Source: Bacteroidota bacterium | GTDB taxonomy: Bacteria; Bacteroidota; Rhodothermia; Balneolales; HLUCCA01 | Direction: 5' to 3' | Length of the DNA stretch: 64,000 nt | Assembly: GCA_020832235.1 (NCBI GenBank) | Contig: JAFIEZ010000020.1 | Span: 1 to 64,000, forward strand | Part shown: positions 28,808 to 38,057 of the stretch, piece by piece | Position numbering within the stretch: the first letter of the stretch is position 1 | Layout of the letters: the number at the start of each line of letters is the position of its first letter | Translations under genes and position numbers: made by a program | Notes under the pieces: model-generated | What the model saw: the letters and a program-made list of their open reading frames with translations, nothing else | What the model was told of the DNA's origin: nothing | Databases searched by the model: none

Positions 28808-30616
28808 TCAGCCGAAATTTACTTTGCGCGATTTGTCGCGGGTCATGTAATCGATAATTACACGGGTAATAATCAGTGCGCTGAACAGCGACGATACAAT
28901 ACCTGCCATCAGCGTTACAGCAAAACCTTTAATTGGGCCTACACCAAAGCTGTATAGAATAATGGCAACCAGGAAGGTTGTTACGTTGGCATCCATAATG
29001 GCACTCATAGCGTTCGAGTAACCACCGTCAATGGATGCCAATAGACTTTTACCTGCCCGTTGTTCCTCACGAATACGATCAAATATGAGTACATTCGCAT
29101 CTACCGCCATACCAATGGTAAGTACAATACCAGCCATACCCGGGAGGGTGAGGGTAGCACCAAATGCAGCCAAAATTCCGAGGATGAAGAAAATACTGGT
29201 AACCAAAGCAATATCAGCTACAAAGCCTCCGGCCCGATAGTACAACACCATAAATACCCCTACAATCAGAAGACCGATTATGATGGCTCGTAAACTGGCG
29301 TCAATAGAGGCCTGACCAAGTGTAGGACCCACCGTACGCTCTTCTACAATATCAAGCGGAGCAGGCAGAGCACCCGATAGCAGGATGTTCACAAGATCTT
29401 CTGCTTCACGTACACCGCCCAGACCTGTAATTGAAGAGCGTCCGTCGTTAATTCGGGTAATCACATTGGGGTAGGTGTAAACAAGTCCATCCAGAACGAT
29501 GGCTACTGGACGACCAATATTCGCACCGGTAATACGTGCCCATGTTCGGGCCCCTTCACTGTTCATGGTCATAGAAACTTGCGGCTCGTTGGTCATCGGG
29601 TCGAACGCCGGTCTGGCCTCGGTAATGACCTCTCCGGTTAGCTCCACATTACGACGTACACCAATAAGCGAGAAAAACTCGGTGCGGTCTTCTGCAACGA
29701 ATTCCGCCCGATGGGTCCACATGAGTTCAACATCACGCGGCAACAAGCGGGTAATTTCCTCACGATCGAGCAGCATGTTAACCATAGCGGTATCTGTAGA
29801 GGCTGCGCTGCCAAATACGATGCCACGACCTTGTGGGATAAATACATCCAACAGCTGATTCTCCTGCGATTCTACACCTTCTTCAGTTTCAACATTCACA
29901 GTGTAGAAATCGATGATACGTTCCAGAGATGTGAGCAGTTCCTGAGGTTCAGCTGTAAGCCTAAATTCCAGTCGGGCTGTACCACGAAGCAGGTTACGAA
30001 CCCGTTCTTCATCATCAACTCCCGGAAGCTCAACAACGATTCGGTTGGCACCCTGCCGAACAATAGACGGCTCTGTTACCCCAAACCGGTCAATACGATT
30101 ACGAACAATCTGAATGGCACGGTCTACAGCAGCATTTCGTTGATTTTTGAGGAATTGAACAACCTCGGCATTGCTGGACCTGCGAGTAATATTATCAGCG
30201 TCTGAACGGAAGTATCGGCTGAGTCGCGCTTCCGGATCAGTTCGCTCAAATTCGCGTAAAAACTCATCGATTACATCGGTATTGTTTTCGTTTGAAATCT
30301 GTGTTGCTGTGCGCAGTACAGCCTCAAATTCATCGTCTGCAAATTCACGTGCCAGCTCGCGCATCAGCTGCGGTGTAGCAAGTTCCAGTGTTACGTGCAT
30401 ACCACCCTGCAGATCGAGGCCAAGCGTTAGAATACGCTCGCGCAAGTCCTGAATTCGGGCATTGTTATCGGCAACATAGGTTACACGGGTTTGGTCATCT
30501 AAACTATCGATGTGACGCATTTCCAGCCAGTACCGTACGCTGAACGACAGGTAATAGGCACACAGAAGTACGAACGCAGCGATAAAGGCGATCTTTGTTC
30601 CGTTTTTATTGTTCAT
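28808..30616 (-). CDS. secD: Protein translocase subunit SecD
   Basis: A 602-aa membrane protein. The N-terminal helix is followed by LGLDLQGGMHVTLEL, the large periplasmic P1 domain with 'RNRIDRFGVTEPSI', and six transmembrane helices with 'TIGMAVDANVLIFDRIREE'. It is somewhat long for SecD because of extra periplasmic sequence around residues 120-330, as is common in Bacteroidota. It functions with SecF, encoded directly downstream. Confidence 0.95.
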   Translation of the reverse strand: MNNKNGTKIAFIAAFVLLCAYYLSFSVRYWLEMRHIDSLDDQTRVTYVADNNARIQDLRERILTLGLDLQGGMHVTLELATPQLMRELAREFADDEFEAVLRTATQISNENNTDVIDEFLREFERTDPEARLSRYFRSDADNITRRSSNAEVVQFLKNQRNAAVDRAIQIVRNRIDRFGVTEPSIVRQGANRIVVELPGVDDEERVRNLLRGTARLEFRLTAEPQELLTSLERIIDFYTVNVETEEGVESQENQLLDVFIPQGRGIVFGSAASTDTAMVNMLLDREEITRLLPRDVELMWTHRAEFVAEDRTEFFSLIGVRRNVELTGEVITEARPAFDPMTNEPQVSMTMNSEGARTWARITGANIGRPVAIVLDGLVYTYPNVITRINDGRSSITGLGGVREAEDLVNILLSGALPAPLDIVEERTVGPTLGQASIDASLRAIIIGLLIVGVFMVLYYRAGGFVADIALVTSIFFILGILAAFGATLTLPGMAGIVLTIGMAVDANVLIFDRIREEQRAGKSLLASIDGGYSNAMSAIMDANVTTFLVAIILYSFGVGPIKGFAVTLMAGIVSSLFSALIITRVIIDYMTRDKSRKVNFG

Positions 30617-30753
30617 AACTTTTGATTATGGATTGTTTATTTATTGGATTTCTTACGAAAAATCATGGTTGTATGCAGCTAGGTACAGATACATACAGGG
30701 CACGTACAAAGATTGGCAAGGTACGTGATTTACATTGGAAGAGGGGAGCGAAA

Positions 30754-31299
30754 CTAGGGCGCGTTAATGGCTATTCCATCCAGCAGAGGCTTGAGGAAGC
30801 GGTCAATGAGCTCAGAAGGTGCAGGTAAAGCTTCTTTAATTACGGCTGAGGCCGTAGCAGCAACAGATCTGACAGCGGCTTGAATGTAGCGCGTCGGACT
30901 TTCGTGCGTATTTGTTTTTCCGTTTCGGTTTCTTTCTACCTGAGCACTGCTATTCATGCCGGATGAGGGCTGCTGTGCTGTCCATTGGAGCATCAACACC
31001 CTGGCCAGGTCATCCTGTTCACCATCTTCGTGTGGAAGGGTAAATAGATCAGGATTATCAAGCATGATTCCAGATGCCAAAGCAATTACATCCTGATCAC
31101 TTACAGATTTCCGATCTATACCAGAGAGCTTTTCAAAGGCCTGATCGGTCTGGTAGTCAGCCGCAAATCCCATCAGCCACCGGGTTAATTCATCCGGTTT
31201 ATCATCAGAATTATACAATACCGCCTGCTGCACGGTTATTCCCGCGAGTAAGGCAAGTAGTACAATCCAAATAACTGAATATGACCTGAGTTTCTGCAT
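30754..31299 (-). CDS. Hypothetical membrane-anchored protein
   Basis: I do not recognise this 181-aa protein. It has one N-terminal hydrophobic helix (about residues 8-28), a helical acidic middle region and a polar linker near residues 110-135, then a helical tail. The N-terminus could be an uncleaved signal anchor. It sits between uvrA and secD on the same strand without overlap to either. Confidence 0.6.
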   Translation of the reverse strand: MQKLRSYSVIWIVLLALLAGITVQQAVLYNSDDKPDELTRWLMGFAADYQTDQAFEKLSGIDRKSVSDQDVIALASGIMLDNPDLFTLPHEDGEQDDLARVLMLQWTAQQPSSGMNSSAQVERNRNGKTNTHESPTRYIQAAVRSVAATASAVIKEALPAPSELIDRFLKPLLDGIAINAP

Positions 31300-31341
31300 C
31301 TTTTAAATATATGCAGGTGACGGAGTAAATGAAAGATGCAA

Positions 31342-34227
31342 TTAAGAAATCCCAGATTGTTTAACTCCGACCGAACGGTGCAGCTCTTCAGCCAGAAAAC
31401 GACCCGTTTCAGAGTTTGGAAGGGTTGCAACGTGCTCGGGTGTTCCCTGTGCTATGATCTGCCCACCGGCAGCGCCTCCCTCCGGACCTACATCAACCAC
31501 CCAGTCGGCGGCTTTTATCAGATCCATATTGTGTTCAATCACCACAACGGTATTGCCTTTGTCAACCAGCTTCTGAATCACATCCACCAGCATGCTTACA
31601 TCTTGAAAATGAAGCCCTGTTGTGGGTTCATCCATAATATAGATGGTGTCACCGGTACCAATTTTGGAGAGCTCGCGCGCCAGTTTAATGCGCTGGGCCT
31701 CCCCGCCGCTCAACGTGGTGCTCGACTGACCAATCGTGAGGTAACCCAGTCCTACCGATTCAAGGGTCTCCAGCACGCGGCGTATACGGGGTACTTTTTC
31801 AAAGAAGGTTACCGCTTCGCTCACCGGCATATTGAGCACTTCGGCAATGTTCTTGCCGTGATAAAAAATCTCAAGGGTTTCCCGGTTGTAGCGTTTCCCG
31901 TTGCACGACTCGCAATTCACGTACACATCAGGCAGGAAGTTCATTTCGATTTTACGCATACCGTCGCCTTTACAGGTTTCACAGCGACCTCCCTTAACAT
32001 TGAAACTGAATCGTCCCTGGTCATAGCCTCGTATTTTCGCTTCCGGCATTTCGGAAAACAATGCCCGAATGTAGTCGAAAACCTTTGTGTAAGTACCTGG
32101 ATTCGAGCGTGGCGTTCGACCAATGGGACTCTGGTCGATGGAGATGACTTTGTCGAGATGTTCCAACCCTACTACTTCGTCGTACGGTAAAGGAACGTCC
32201 TTCGATTTATAAAAGTGACTGCTCAGAATGGGGGTCAGGGTATGATTAATAAGCGAGCTTTTTCCACTTCCACTCACTCCGGTGACGCAAACGAACGTGC
32301 CGAGAGGTATATTCAAATCTACATTTTTTAAATTATGCCCTCTTGCGCCCAGAACCTGCAACGATTTGCCACTTCCGCTGCGACGTTGCTCCGGAACCGG
32401 AATGGTCAGTTCATAATTCAGATACCGGGTGGTCGTCGCCTTAGGATCCAACGCATCGGGTTTCCCGGATGAGACGATATGCCCACCGTTTACCCCAGCG
32501 CCGGGACCCATATCTACCACAAAATCAGCGGCTTCGATGGTTTCTCGATCATGCTCAACTACAATGACGCTATTTCCGAGGTCGCGCAGCGTCTGCAGAG
32601 ACTTAATTAGCTTCACATTGTCGCGTTGATGCAAACCAATGCTGGGTTCATCCAAAATATACAGTACCCCTACCAATTGCGTCCCGATCTGGGTTGCCAG
32701 GCGAATGCGCTGTGCTTCACCACCACTCAGGGTCTGTGCCTCACGATCCAGACTCAGGTAGCTTAAGCCCACATTAATTAGAAAATCGAGCCGATCACGA
32801 ATTTCTTTGAGAACCTGTCCGCCAATTTTTCGTTGCCTTTCCGTGAGTTCAAGTCCAAGCAAAATGGTACGAAGTTCCAGAATATCTTTTTGTACTAAAT
32901 CTGCAATACTGTACGATGAAATCCGGTAGGAGAGGGCTTCCTTATTCAGCCGACCACCCTTGCACACACTACACTCGGTTTTTCCCATGAACGACTTTGC
33001 CTTATCGCGCTGGGCCGGCGACTTAGAGTCTTCATATTGGTTTCGGATGGTGGTTAGAAGCCCTTCAAATGTCTGTTTGTAGGTAACGGTACTGCTCTGA
33101 AGATCGTAATTGATGTTGTATTTAACATCCCCGCTGCCCTTGAGCAGAATACTCATCAATTCTTCAGGAAAATTGTTAACCGGTGTGTCAAAGTCGAGAT
33201 CATAGGCTTCCAGAATCGCTTCAATCTGCTTAAAAATGAATATTCCACGAGGTTTTCCAAGAAAGCGAATGGCTCCTTCATTTATGGTTTGACGATGATT
33301 CGGGAAGAGCAGGTTAGGGTCTGCATCGTAGGAATACCCCAGACCTCCGCACGATTTACACGCGCCAAAAGGGGAGTTGAAAGAAAACAGGTTTGGTGCA
33401 GGGTCATCGTACGCGATTCCGGATACAGGATCAAACAATTTCTGAGAAAACAACACATCATGTCCGTCCCCACCGGCCGAGGGCAGAGCCCCGTCGTAGT
33501 CGTTCAATCCGTCCGGGATGTGCATGATCACGGTACCGTCTGCCATTTCGAGCGCCGTGTATACACTTTTCTGGATGCGGGCTCTGGAGTTTTCGGTGAC
33601 CACAAATCGATCTACTACGACCTCAATATTGTGTGTTTTGTAGCGATCAACCTGAAGCCCTTTTTCGAGTTCAAGATACTCGCCATTTACCCTTACGCGA
33701 ATGAAGCCTTGTTTGAGCGTCTGTTCAAATAGCTCCCGGTAGTGTCCCTTTCGTCCGCGTACGACTGGAGCCAGACAGTATGCACGGGTACCCTCCGGAA
33801 GGCGCATAATGGCCTCGATGACTTGCTCGGCGGTTTGTTTCTGCATCATTCGACCGCTCGCGTACGAATAGGGAATACCCACCCGGGCATATAATAATCT
33901 TAGAAAATCGTAAATCTCCGTGACGGTTCCCACGGTTGAGCGCGGGTTGCGGTTGGTCGTTTTCTGGTCGATGGAGATGACCGGCGACAACCCGTCGATG
34001 AAATCAATATCGGGCCGCTCCATCATGCCCAGGAACTGCCGAGCGTATGCCGAAAGCGACTCCATAAATCGACGTTGCCCTTCTGCATAGATCGTATCGA
34101 ATGCCAGTGATGATTTACCTGAACCCGATAGGCCTGTAATTACCACAAGCTGATCGCGGGGAATATCAATATTGATGTTTCGAAGGTTATGCTCTCGGGC
34201 ACCACGGACAATGATATTGGAATACAT
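31342..34227 (-). CDS. uvrA: UvrABC system protein A
   Basis: A 961-aa nucleotide-excision-repair ATPase. It has two ABC modules with Walker [10 protein letters not shown] (N-terminal) and GVSGSGKSS (C-terminal), signature motifs LSGGEAQRI in both halves, and zinc-binding cysteine sets such as CKSCGG, CSVCKGG and CETCKGDG with CESCNGKRY. With UvrB it finds helix-distorting DNA damage. Full length and all motifs are intact. It is divergent from the DAHP synthase gene. Confidence 0.97.
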   Translation of the reverse strand: MYSNIIVRGAREHNLRNINIDIPRDQLVVITGLSGSGKSSLAFDTIYAEGQRRFMESLSAYARQFLGMMERPDIDFIDGLSPVISIDQKTTNRNPRSTVGTVTEIYDFLRLLYARVGIPYSYASGRMMQKQTAEQVIEAIMRLPEGTRAYCLAPVVRGRKGHYRELFEQTLKQGFIRVRVNGEYLELEKGLQVDRYKTHNIEVVVDRFVVTENSRARIQKSVYTALEMADGTVIMHIPDGLNDYDGALPSAGGDGHDVLFSQKLFDPVSGIAYDDPAPNLFSFNSPFGACKSCGGLGYSYDADPNLLFPNHRQTINEGAIRFLGKPRGIFIFKQIEAILEAYDLDFDTPVNNFPEELMSILLKGSGDVKYNINYDLQSSTVTYKQTFEGLLTTIRNQYEDSKSPAQRDKAKSFMGKTECSVCKGGRLNKEALSYRISSYSIADLVQKDILELRTILLGLELTERQRKIGGQVLKEIRDRLDFLINVGLSYLSLDREAQTLSGGEAQRIRLATQIGTQLVGVLYILDEPSIGLHQRDNVKLIKSLQTLRDLGNSVIVVEHDRETIEAADFVVDMGPGAGVNGGHIVSSGKPDALDPKATTTRYLNYELTIPVPEQRRSGSGKSLQVLGARGHNLKNVDLNIPLGTFVCVTGVSGSGKSSLINHTLTPILSSHFYKSKDVPLPYDEVVGLEHLDKVISIDQSPIGRTPRSNPGTYTKVFDYIRALFSEMPEAKIRGYDQGRFSFNVKGGRCETCKGDGMRKIEMNFLPDVYVNCESCNGKRYNRETLEIFYHGKNIAEVLNMPVSEAVTFFEKVPRIRRVLETLESVGLGYLTIGQSSTTLSGGEAQRIKLARELSKIGTGDTIYIMDEPTTGLHFQDVSMLVDVIQKLVDKGNTVVVIEHNMDLIKAADWVVDVGPEGGAAGGQIIAQGTPEHVATLPNSETGRFLAEELHRSVGVKQSGIS

Positions 34228-34529
34228 GCAGTTTTCTGAACACTCGGGATTTATGAATACTTTGTTGAAACGGCTAACCTGTAAATATAATTCATTTCAC
34301 AGAGTAATTTGGTGGAAGCTTTCTATGCGCAACGCTGAAAACGCCGTTCTTCACACAGATATGAAACGTGCATGTGCGTGTAGCTGAAAACGGATGCGTC
34401 GCTACGATACGTATTTAACATCCCGGTTGCTTACTGTTTCTGGTAAATGAAATCTCGGGTTGAATCTGATCGTAAATATGGCGTTATTTTTAAGTTTACC
34501 CATAAAGACATCAAACAGCACAATATCTC
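34228..34529. other. Intergenic region between divergent uvrA and DAHP synthase
   Basis: This 302-bp stretch contains no convincing coding frame. It must hold the promoters of both divergent genes. I see no clear LexA-type box, riboswitch or terminator in it. Confidence 0.5.
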
Positions 34530-35909
34530 ATGATCGCTACAGACGAAAAGAACGACATCTGGACACCCGATTCCTGGAACACAAAACAAATCTGGCAGAT
34601 GCCGGAATACGATTCTCCTGAGGAGTTAAAAGCACGGTTTGATGAGCTCAAAAATTATCCGCCTCTTGTGACTTCCTGGGAAATAGAAAAACTGCGCAAG
34701 AAAATTGCGGATGCAGCGAATGGCAATGGTTTTGTTATGCAGGGAGGAGATTGTGCTGAGTCGTTTGACACCTGTAACTCCGACAATATTGTAAAGTTGC
34801 TGAAAGTGTTACTTCAGATGAGTTTTATTCTCATTCATGAGATGAATACTCCGGTTACCCGTATTGGTCGAATTGCCGGGCAATATGCCAAACCGCGGTC
34901 CAGTGATTATGAAAAAGTTGGTGACGATCTAATTCCCTCTTACCGTGGTGACCTGTTCAATAGTTTTGAGCCAACCCTTGATGCTCGTCGCGCCGATCCA
35001 GCCCGCCTCGTAGAAGCGTATCAGAAGTCGGCCATGACGCTTAATTTCATTCGCTCATTGACCGATGGCGGAGGTTTTGCCAATATGCATCATCCTGAAT
35101 ATTGGGAGCTGGATTTCATGAAGAAGAACCAGTACTACGCCGAATACAAACAGATGGTAGAGTCAATTCACCATGCCATCCGGTTTGTGGAAACAATCTC
35201 ACCTAATAAGGTGCACACGCTAAAAAATGTAGATTTTTATGCATCGCACGAGGCTTTGAACCTATATTACGATTCAGCTCAGACACGCCGGGTGCCTCAC
35301 CAGTCAGGCTACTATAACCTGAGCACACACATGCCATGGATTGGAAATCGTACAAGACAGCTGGATGGAGCCCACGTTGAATATATGCGCGGTATTCGAA
35401 ATCCTATTGGTATAAAGGTAGGCCCTCCTTACGAAGTTGATGAAATATTGAAGTTAATTGAGTTGCTCAATCCTCATCAGGAAGAAGGGCGCATTACCCT
35501 TATTACAAGGTTTGGCATGAATAAAGTTACAGAGCATCTCCCTAATTTAATCAGAGCCGTAAACCGGGCTGGATTCCATGTGCTCTGGAGCTGTGATCCG
35601 ATGCATGGAAACACGTATGCCACAGAGACTGGGGTAAAAACCAGAGCTTTCAATGATATCTTAGGTGATATCAAGCAAACATTCGAGGTACATCGAAGTG
35701 AAAATACCATACTTGGCGGGGTACACCTGGAGCTTACCGGTGGAAATGTAACTGAGTGTGTAGGTGGTGCAAATGGTCTGAACGAAGCTGGCCTGGGGGA
35801 AAACTACCTCAGTTACTGCGATCCGCGCCTGAATTATGAGCAAGCGCTTGAGATGGCCTTCTTAATTGCCCGTGAGTGGAAAATTTCAAGATCCAAAGAT
35901 ATCATCTGA
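34530..35909 (+). CDS. Class II (plant-type) DAHP synthase
   Basis: A 459-aa type II 3-deoxy-7-phosphoheptulonate synthase. Recognisable blocks are WTPDSWNTK, 'VMQGGDCAESF', 'KVGPPYEVDEILKLIELLNP', 'RFGMNKV' and 'CDPMHGNTY', with the metal-binding cysteine and histidine residues of the family. It condenses phosphoenolpyruvate and erythrose-4-phosphate, the first step of the shikimate pathway. Together with pabB/pabC in this window it feeds chorismate to folate and aromatic amino acids. It appears to be transcribed alone. Confidence 0.93.
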   Translation: MIATDEKNDIWTPDSWNTKQIWQMPEYDSPEELKARFDELKNYPPLVTSWEIEKLRKKIADAANGNGFVMQGGDCAESFDTCNSDNIVKLLKVLLQMSFILIHEMNTPVTRIGRIAGQYAKPRSSDYEKVGDDLIPSYRGDLFNSFEPTLDARRADPARLVEAYQKSAMTLNFIRSLTDGGGFANMHHPEYWELDFMKKNQYYAEYKQMVESIHHAIRFVETISPNKVHTLKNVDFYASHEALNLYYDSAQTRRVPHQSGYYNLSTHMPWIGNRTRQLDGAHVEYMRGIRNPIGIKVGPPYEVDEILKLIELLNPHQEEGRITLITRFGMNKVTEHLPNLIRAVNRAGFHVLWSCDPMHGNTYATETGVKTRAFNDILGDIKQTFEVHRSENTILGGVHLELTGGNVTECVGGANGLNEAGLGENYLSYCDPRLNYEQALEMAFLIAREWKISRSKDII

Positions 35910-35920
35910 GCCGAATTTAT

Positions 35921-35951
35921 GTCATCGTGACGCATGTGCGTGACATTTTTT
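35921..35951 (+). terminator. Possible terminator after DAHP synthase
   Basis: The sequence GTGACGCATGTGCGTGAC folds into a short imperfect hairpin followed by ATTTTTTA. The stem is short, so the call is tentative. Confidence 0.4.
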
Positions 35952-36008
35952 AAGTGACTGTCTGCCAAGTCTGCATGGGCAGGAAGTAGATATGGCATAA
36001 ATTTCGAA

Positions 36009-36026
36009 TTGGCATGGGCTTTGTCA
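36009..36026 (+). promoter_or_regulatory. Sigma-54-like promoter candidate for hsp20
   Basis: TTGGCATGGGCTTTGTC has the -24 GG and the 12-base spacing of a sigma-54 promoter, but the -12 element is GT rather than GC. It lies about 55 bases before the hsp20 ATG. It is a weak match. Confidence 0.3.
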
Positions 36027-36080
36027 TAGTAATGGGTGAAACCAATAACAACCAACTTCAATACTTTTGGAGGAAAAACT

Positions 36081-36527
36081 ATGACGCTCATTCGATATAA
36101 TCCGCTTCGAGACATTGAAAGAACCATAACTCCCCGAACTTTTTCACAGTTGATGGATTCTTTTTTTGACGAAGCTTTACAAAATCGTCGTGGCACTGAG
36201 GGAACTTTTACCCCGGCTATGGACATTATAGAGACAGAAAATAAATACGAAGTTAAATTGTCTTTGCCCGGCATAACTAAAGATAACATCAAGTTAGATT
36301 TGGAGCACAGAAATTTAACCATCAGTGGCGAAAGAAAAATGTCTGAGCACAGCGACGGAACACGTTATCATTTGGTAGAAACCATTTATGGCAGTTTCAG
36401 CCGAACGATTTCTTTACCAGAAAATGTTAACAGAGACAGTATAGAAGCCACTTTTGAAAATGGAATATTAACAGTAACGATCGAAAAAGACGAGAAAGCT
36501 GTTACAAGAAACATACAGATCAGATAA
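36081..36527 (+). CDS. Hsp20-family small heat-shock protein
   Basis: A 148-aa alpha-crystallin-domain chaperone. The N-terminal arm (RYNPLRDIERTI, 'LMDSFFDEAL') is followed by the crystallin domain ('PAMDIIETENKYEVKLSLPG', 'FSRTISLPENVNRD', 'FENGILTVTIEK'). A TGGAGG Shine-Dalgarno sequence eight bases upstream fixes the ATG at 36081 rather than the longer frame. It prevents aggregation of unfolded proteins, complementing ClpB encoded further on. It has its own terminator. Confidence 0.93.
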   Translation: MTLIRYNPLRDIERTITPRTFSQLMDSFFDEALQNRRGTEGTFTPAMDIIETENKYEVKLSLPGITKDNIKLDLEHRNLTISGERKMSEHSDGTRYHLVETIYGSFSRTISLPENVNRDSIEATFENGILTVTIEKDEKAVTRNIQIR

Positions 36528-36563
36528 TCGACTCATCGTTTATCTGAAGATTAATAGGTGCAA

Positions 36564-36599
36564 CGAAAGGCGTGATGATATCACGCCTTTCGTCTTTTA
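36564..36599 (+). terminator. Rho-independent terminator of hsp20
   Basis: A perfect 13-bp stem (CGAAAGGCGTGAT / ATCACGCCTTTCG) with a three-base loop is followed by TCTTTTAT. Confidence 0.9.
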
Positions 36600-36690
36600 T
36601 AGAACTGCTATTTTTAAGGCCTATAAGTTTGTAATCTAAGCTGATATTGATGTAATCCCATTCAGCTGAATGGGTTACGTTGAAGTAAGA

Positions 36691-37314
36691 TTACTCAGAA
36701 GCCTGCTCAAATACCCAAAGCATTTCCCGTGCTATTTGCAGCGATCGTTCGTGATACACTTTTCTTCTTTCCGGGGTACCGTCAGAGACTTTGAGATCTA
36801 CATAGGGAAGCGAAACGCGTTCTTTAGCTCCTGGAACGAAAGGGCAGCCCTCATCTGCTTCGGTACACACCATCACGGCACAGAAATCTTTATCTGGATT
36901 CGGTGAGGTGTCAATTTTTTTTGAAAAACCTAAAATAGCAGGAATATGGCCTCCGAGTAAGATTTCGTAGACGGGGTTGGTCTCATCATCTTGTTTTAGT
37001 TTCACTTCAAAGGAAGACTCCAGAAGTGCATCGAGAGTATTTGGGTGTAATGCCGTTGCTTCTGTTCCGCCTGAAAAAACGTGAACATCCTCTACATCAT
37101 AGTATGCAGCTGCGGCTGCAGCCCAGTATTGAGCCAGATGGCTTCTTCTTGAGTTGTGCGTACACACAAATGTGAGATTCCGGTGTAACGGATTATTTTT
37201 AATGTATTCGGAAATATTTTGCAAGAGTTGCTTACGGGACTCATCCGGTGCTGCGATGTTGTCAAGCACATACCCGATTGTTCCGGCTAAAGCGGGATAT
37301 AAATTTGTTTTCAT
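36691..37314 (-). CDS. arsC: Thioredoxin-type arsenate reductase / low-molecular-weight phosphatase-like
   Basis: A 207-aa protein with the phosphatase-like P-loop CTHNSRRSH (C51), which matches the CxxNSxRS motif of thioredoxin-coupled ArsC. Two further cysteines in MVCTEADEGCPF (C150, C157) match the relay cysteines that form the internal disulfide. The catalytic set is thus complete and supports arsenate reduction rather than simple tyrosine phosphatase activity. It carries an N-terminal extension of about 45 residues compared with short ArsC proteins. The arsR-like gene lies 124 bases upstream on the same strand. No arsenite pump is in this window. Confidence 0.8.
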   Translation of the reverse strand: MKTNLYPALAGTIGYVLDNIAAPDESRKQLLQNISEYIKNNPLHRNLTFVCTHNSRRSHLAQYWAAAAAAYYDVEDVHVFSGGTEATALHPNTLDALLESSFEVKLKQDDETNPVYEILLGGHIPAILGFSKKIDTSPNPDKDFCAVMVCTEADEGCPFVPGAKERVSLPYVDLKVSDGTPERRKVYHERSLQIAREMLWVFEQASE

Positions 37315-37438
37315 AATCCTAATATAGGTAAAGTTAAAGCAATCTTATCTTGATGAGCATTAACGTAATATTTAATTAACAGTAATAAACTAAAAAAAGA
37401 TTGTCTTACAACAGGAATTACTGAGACATCAGTAATTA

Positions 37439-37837
37439 TCAGCCAATTTCACAGCATTTTTGAATTACAGATTCAACAGTGTGATTGTCTGCATTCTTCA
37501 ATGCGGCAACAGATCTGTTATCCAGCCCCTCCAAAAAGCGTTCTATATCCGTAAGGAAGATTTCATTACCTGCGAACATTTGCTGCAAAGCAAATCTGAA
37601 ATCTTCATTTTCGGTAATGGCAGGGCCGAGGCTGTAATACATCCAAGTTCCTTCTCTTCTCGCATGTACAATATTTCGGGCTTTGAGATAGCTCAAATGT
37701 CTGGATACACGCGTTTGTGGCATTTTTAGAATATTGACCAAATCTACCACACACAGAGATGGAGACAGGACTAACACATTCACGATTCGCAAACGGTTTT
37801 CGTCGGACAATGATTCGAAGATATGGACAAGATTCAT
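37439..37837 (-). CDS. ArsR-family winged-helix repressor
   Basis: A 132-aa winged-helix regulator (LSDENRLRIVNVLVLSP, 'MPQTRVSRHLSYLKARNIV'). The metal-sensing helix reads LCVVDL with one cysteine instead of the ELCVCDL pair, and the protein ends IQKCCEIG, so a C-terminal cysteine pair could complete an arsenite site. It precedes the arsC gene on the same strand and probably represses both. Confidence 0.85.
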   Translation of the reverse strand: MNLVHIFESLSDENRLRIVNVLVLSPSLCVVDLVNILKMPQTRVSRHLSYLKARNIVHARREGTWMYYSLGPAITENEDFRFALQQMFAGNEIFLTDIERFLEGLDNRSVAALKNADNHTVESVIQKCCEIG

Positions 37838-37994
37838 ATAAGTGTGGCTTGTTAATTGGTGTGACGGATATGCGGATAAACAAATATATTAATTTAGGTT
37901 GATGACAAAAAAATAAAAATTAAACTAACTGCAGTACAATAAAATCGCCTCTCATCTTGTTATGGTGTTGATTTAAAATTAATTATTTAAGCCT

Positions 37995-38031
37995 GCTTGG
38001 TCAGGTGTTTTCTGTGTTAATCTGACCAAGC
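37995..38031. promoter_or_regulatory. Perfect inverted repeat upstream of htrA
   Basis: GCTTGGTCAG (37995-38004) and CTGACCAAGC (38022-38031) form a perfect 10-bp inverted repeat with 17 bases between. It ends 26 bases before the htrA ATG. It could be an operator or a 5'-UTR hairpin; no T-run follows, so it is not a terminator. Confidence 0.55.
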
Positions 38032-38057
38032 AATTCAAACTCAAAACCATTAGCTAA

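Noticed and set aside
30622-30828. Small plus-strand frame between secD and the hypothetical gene
   Set aside because: It overlaps the 3' end of the minus-strand hypothetical gene and has no ribosome site or recognisable similarity.
31336-32190. Long plus-strand open frame opposite uvrA
   Set aside because: It lies entirely antisense to uvrA, has no family similarity and no ribosome site; it is a shadow frame.
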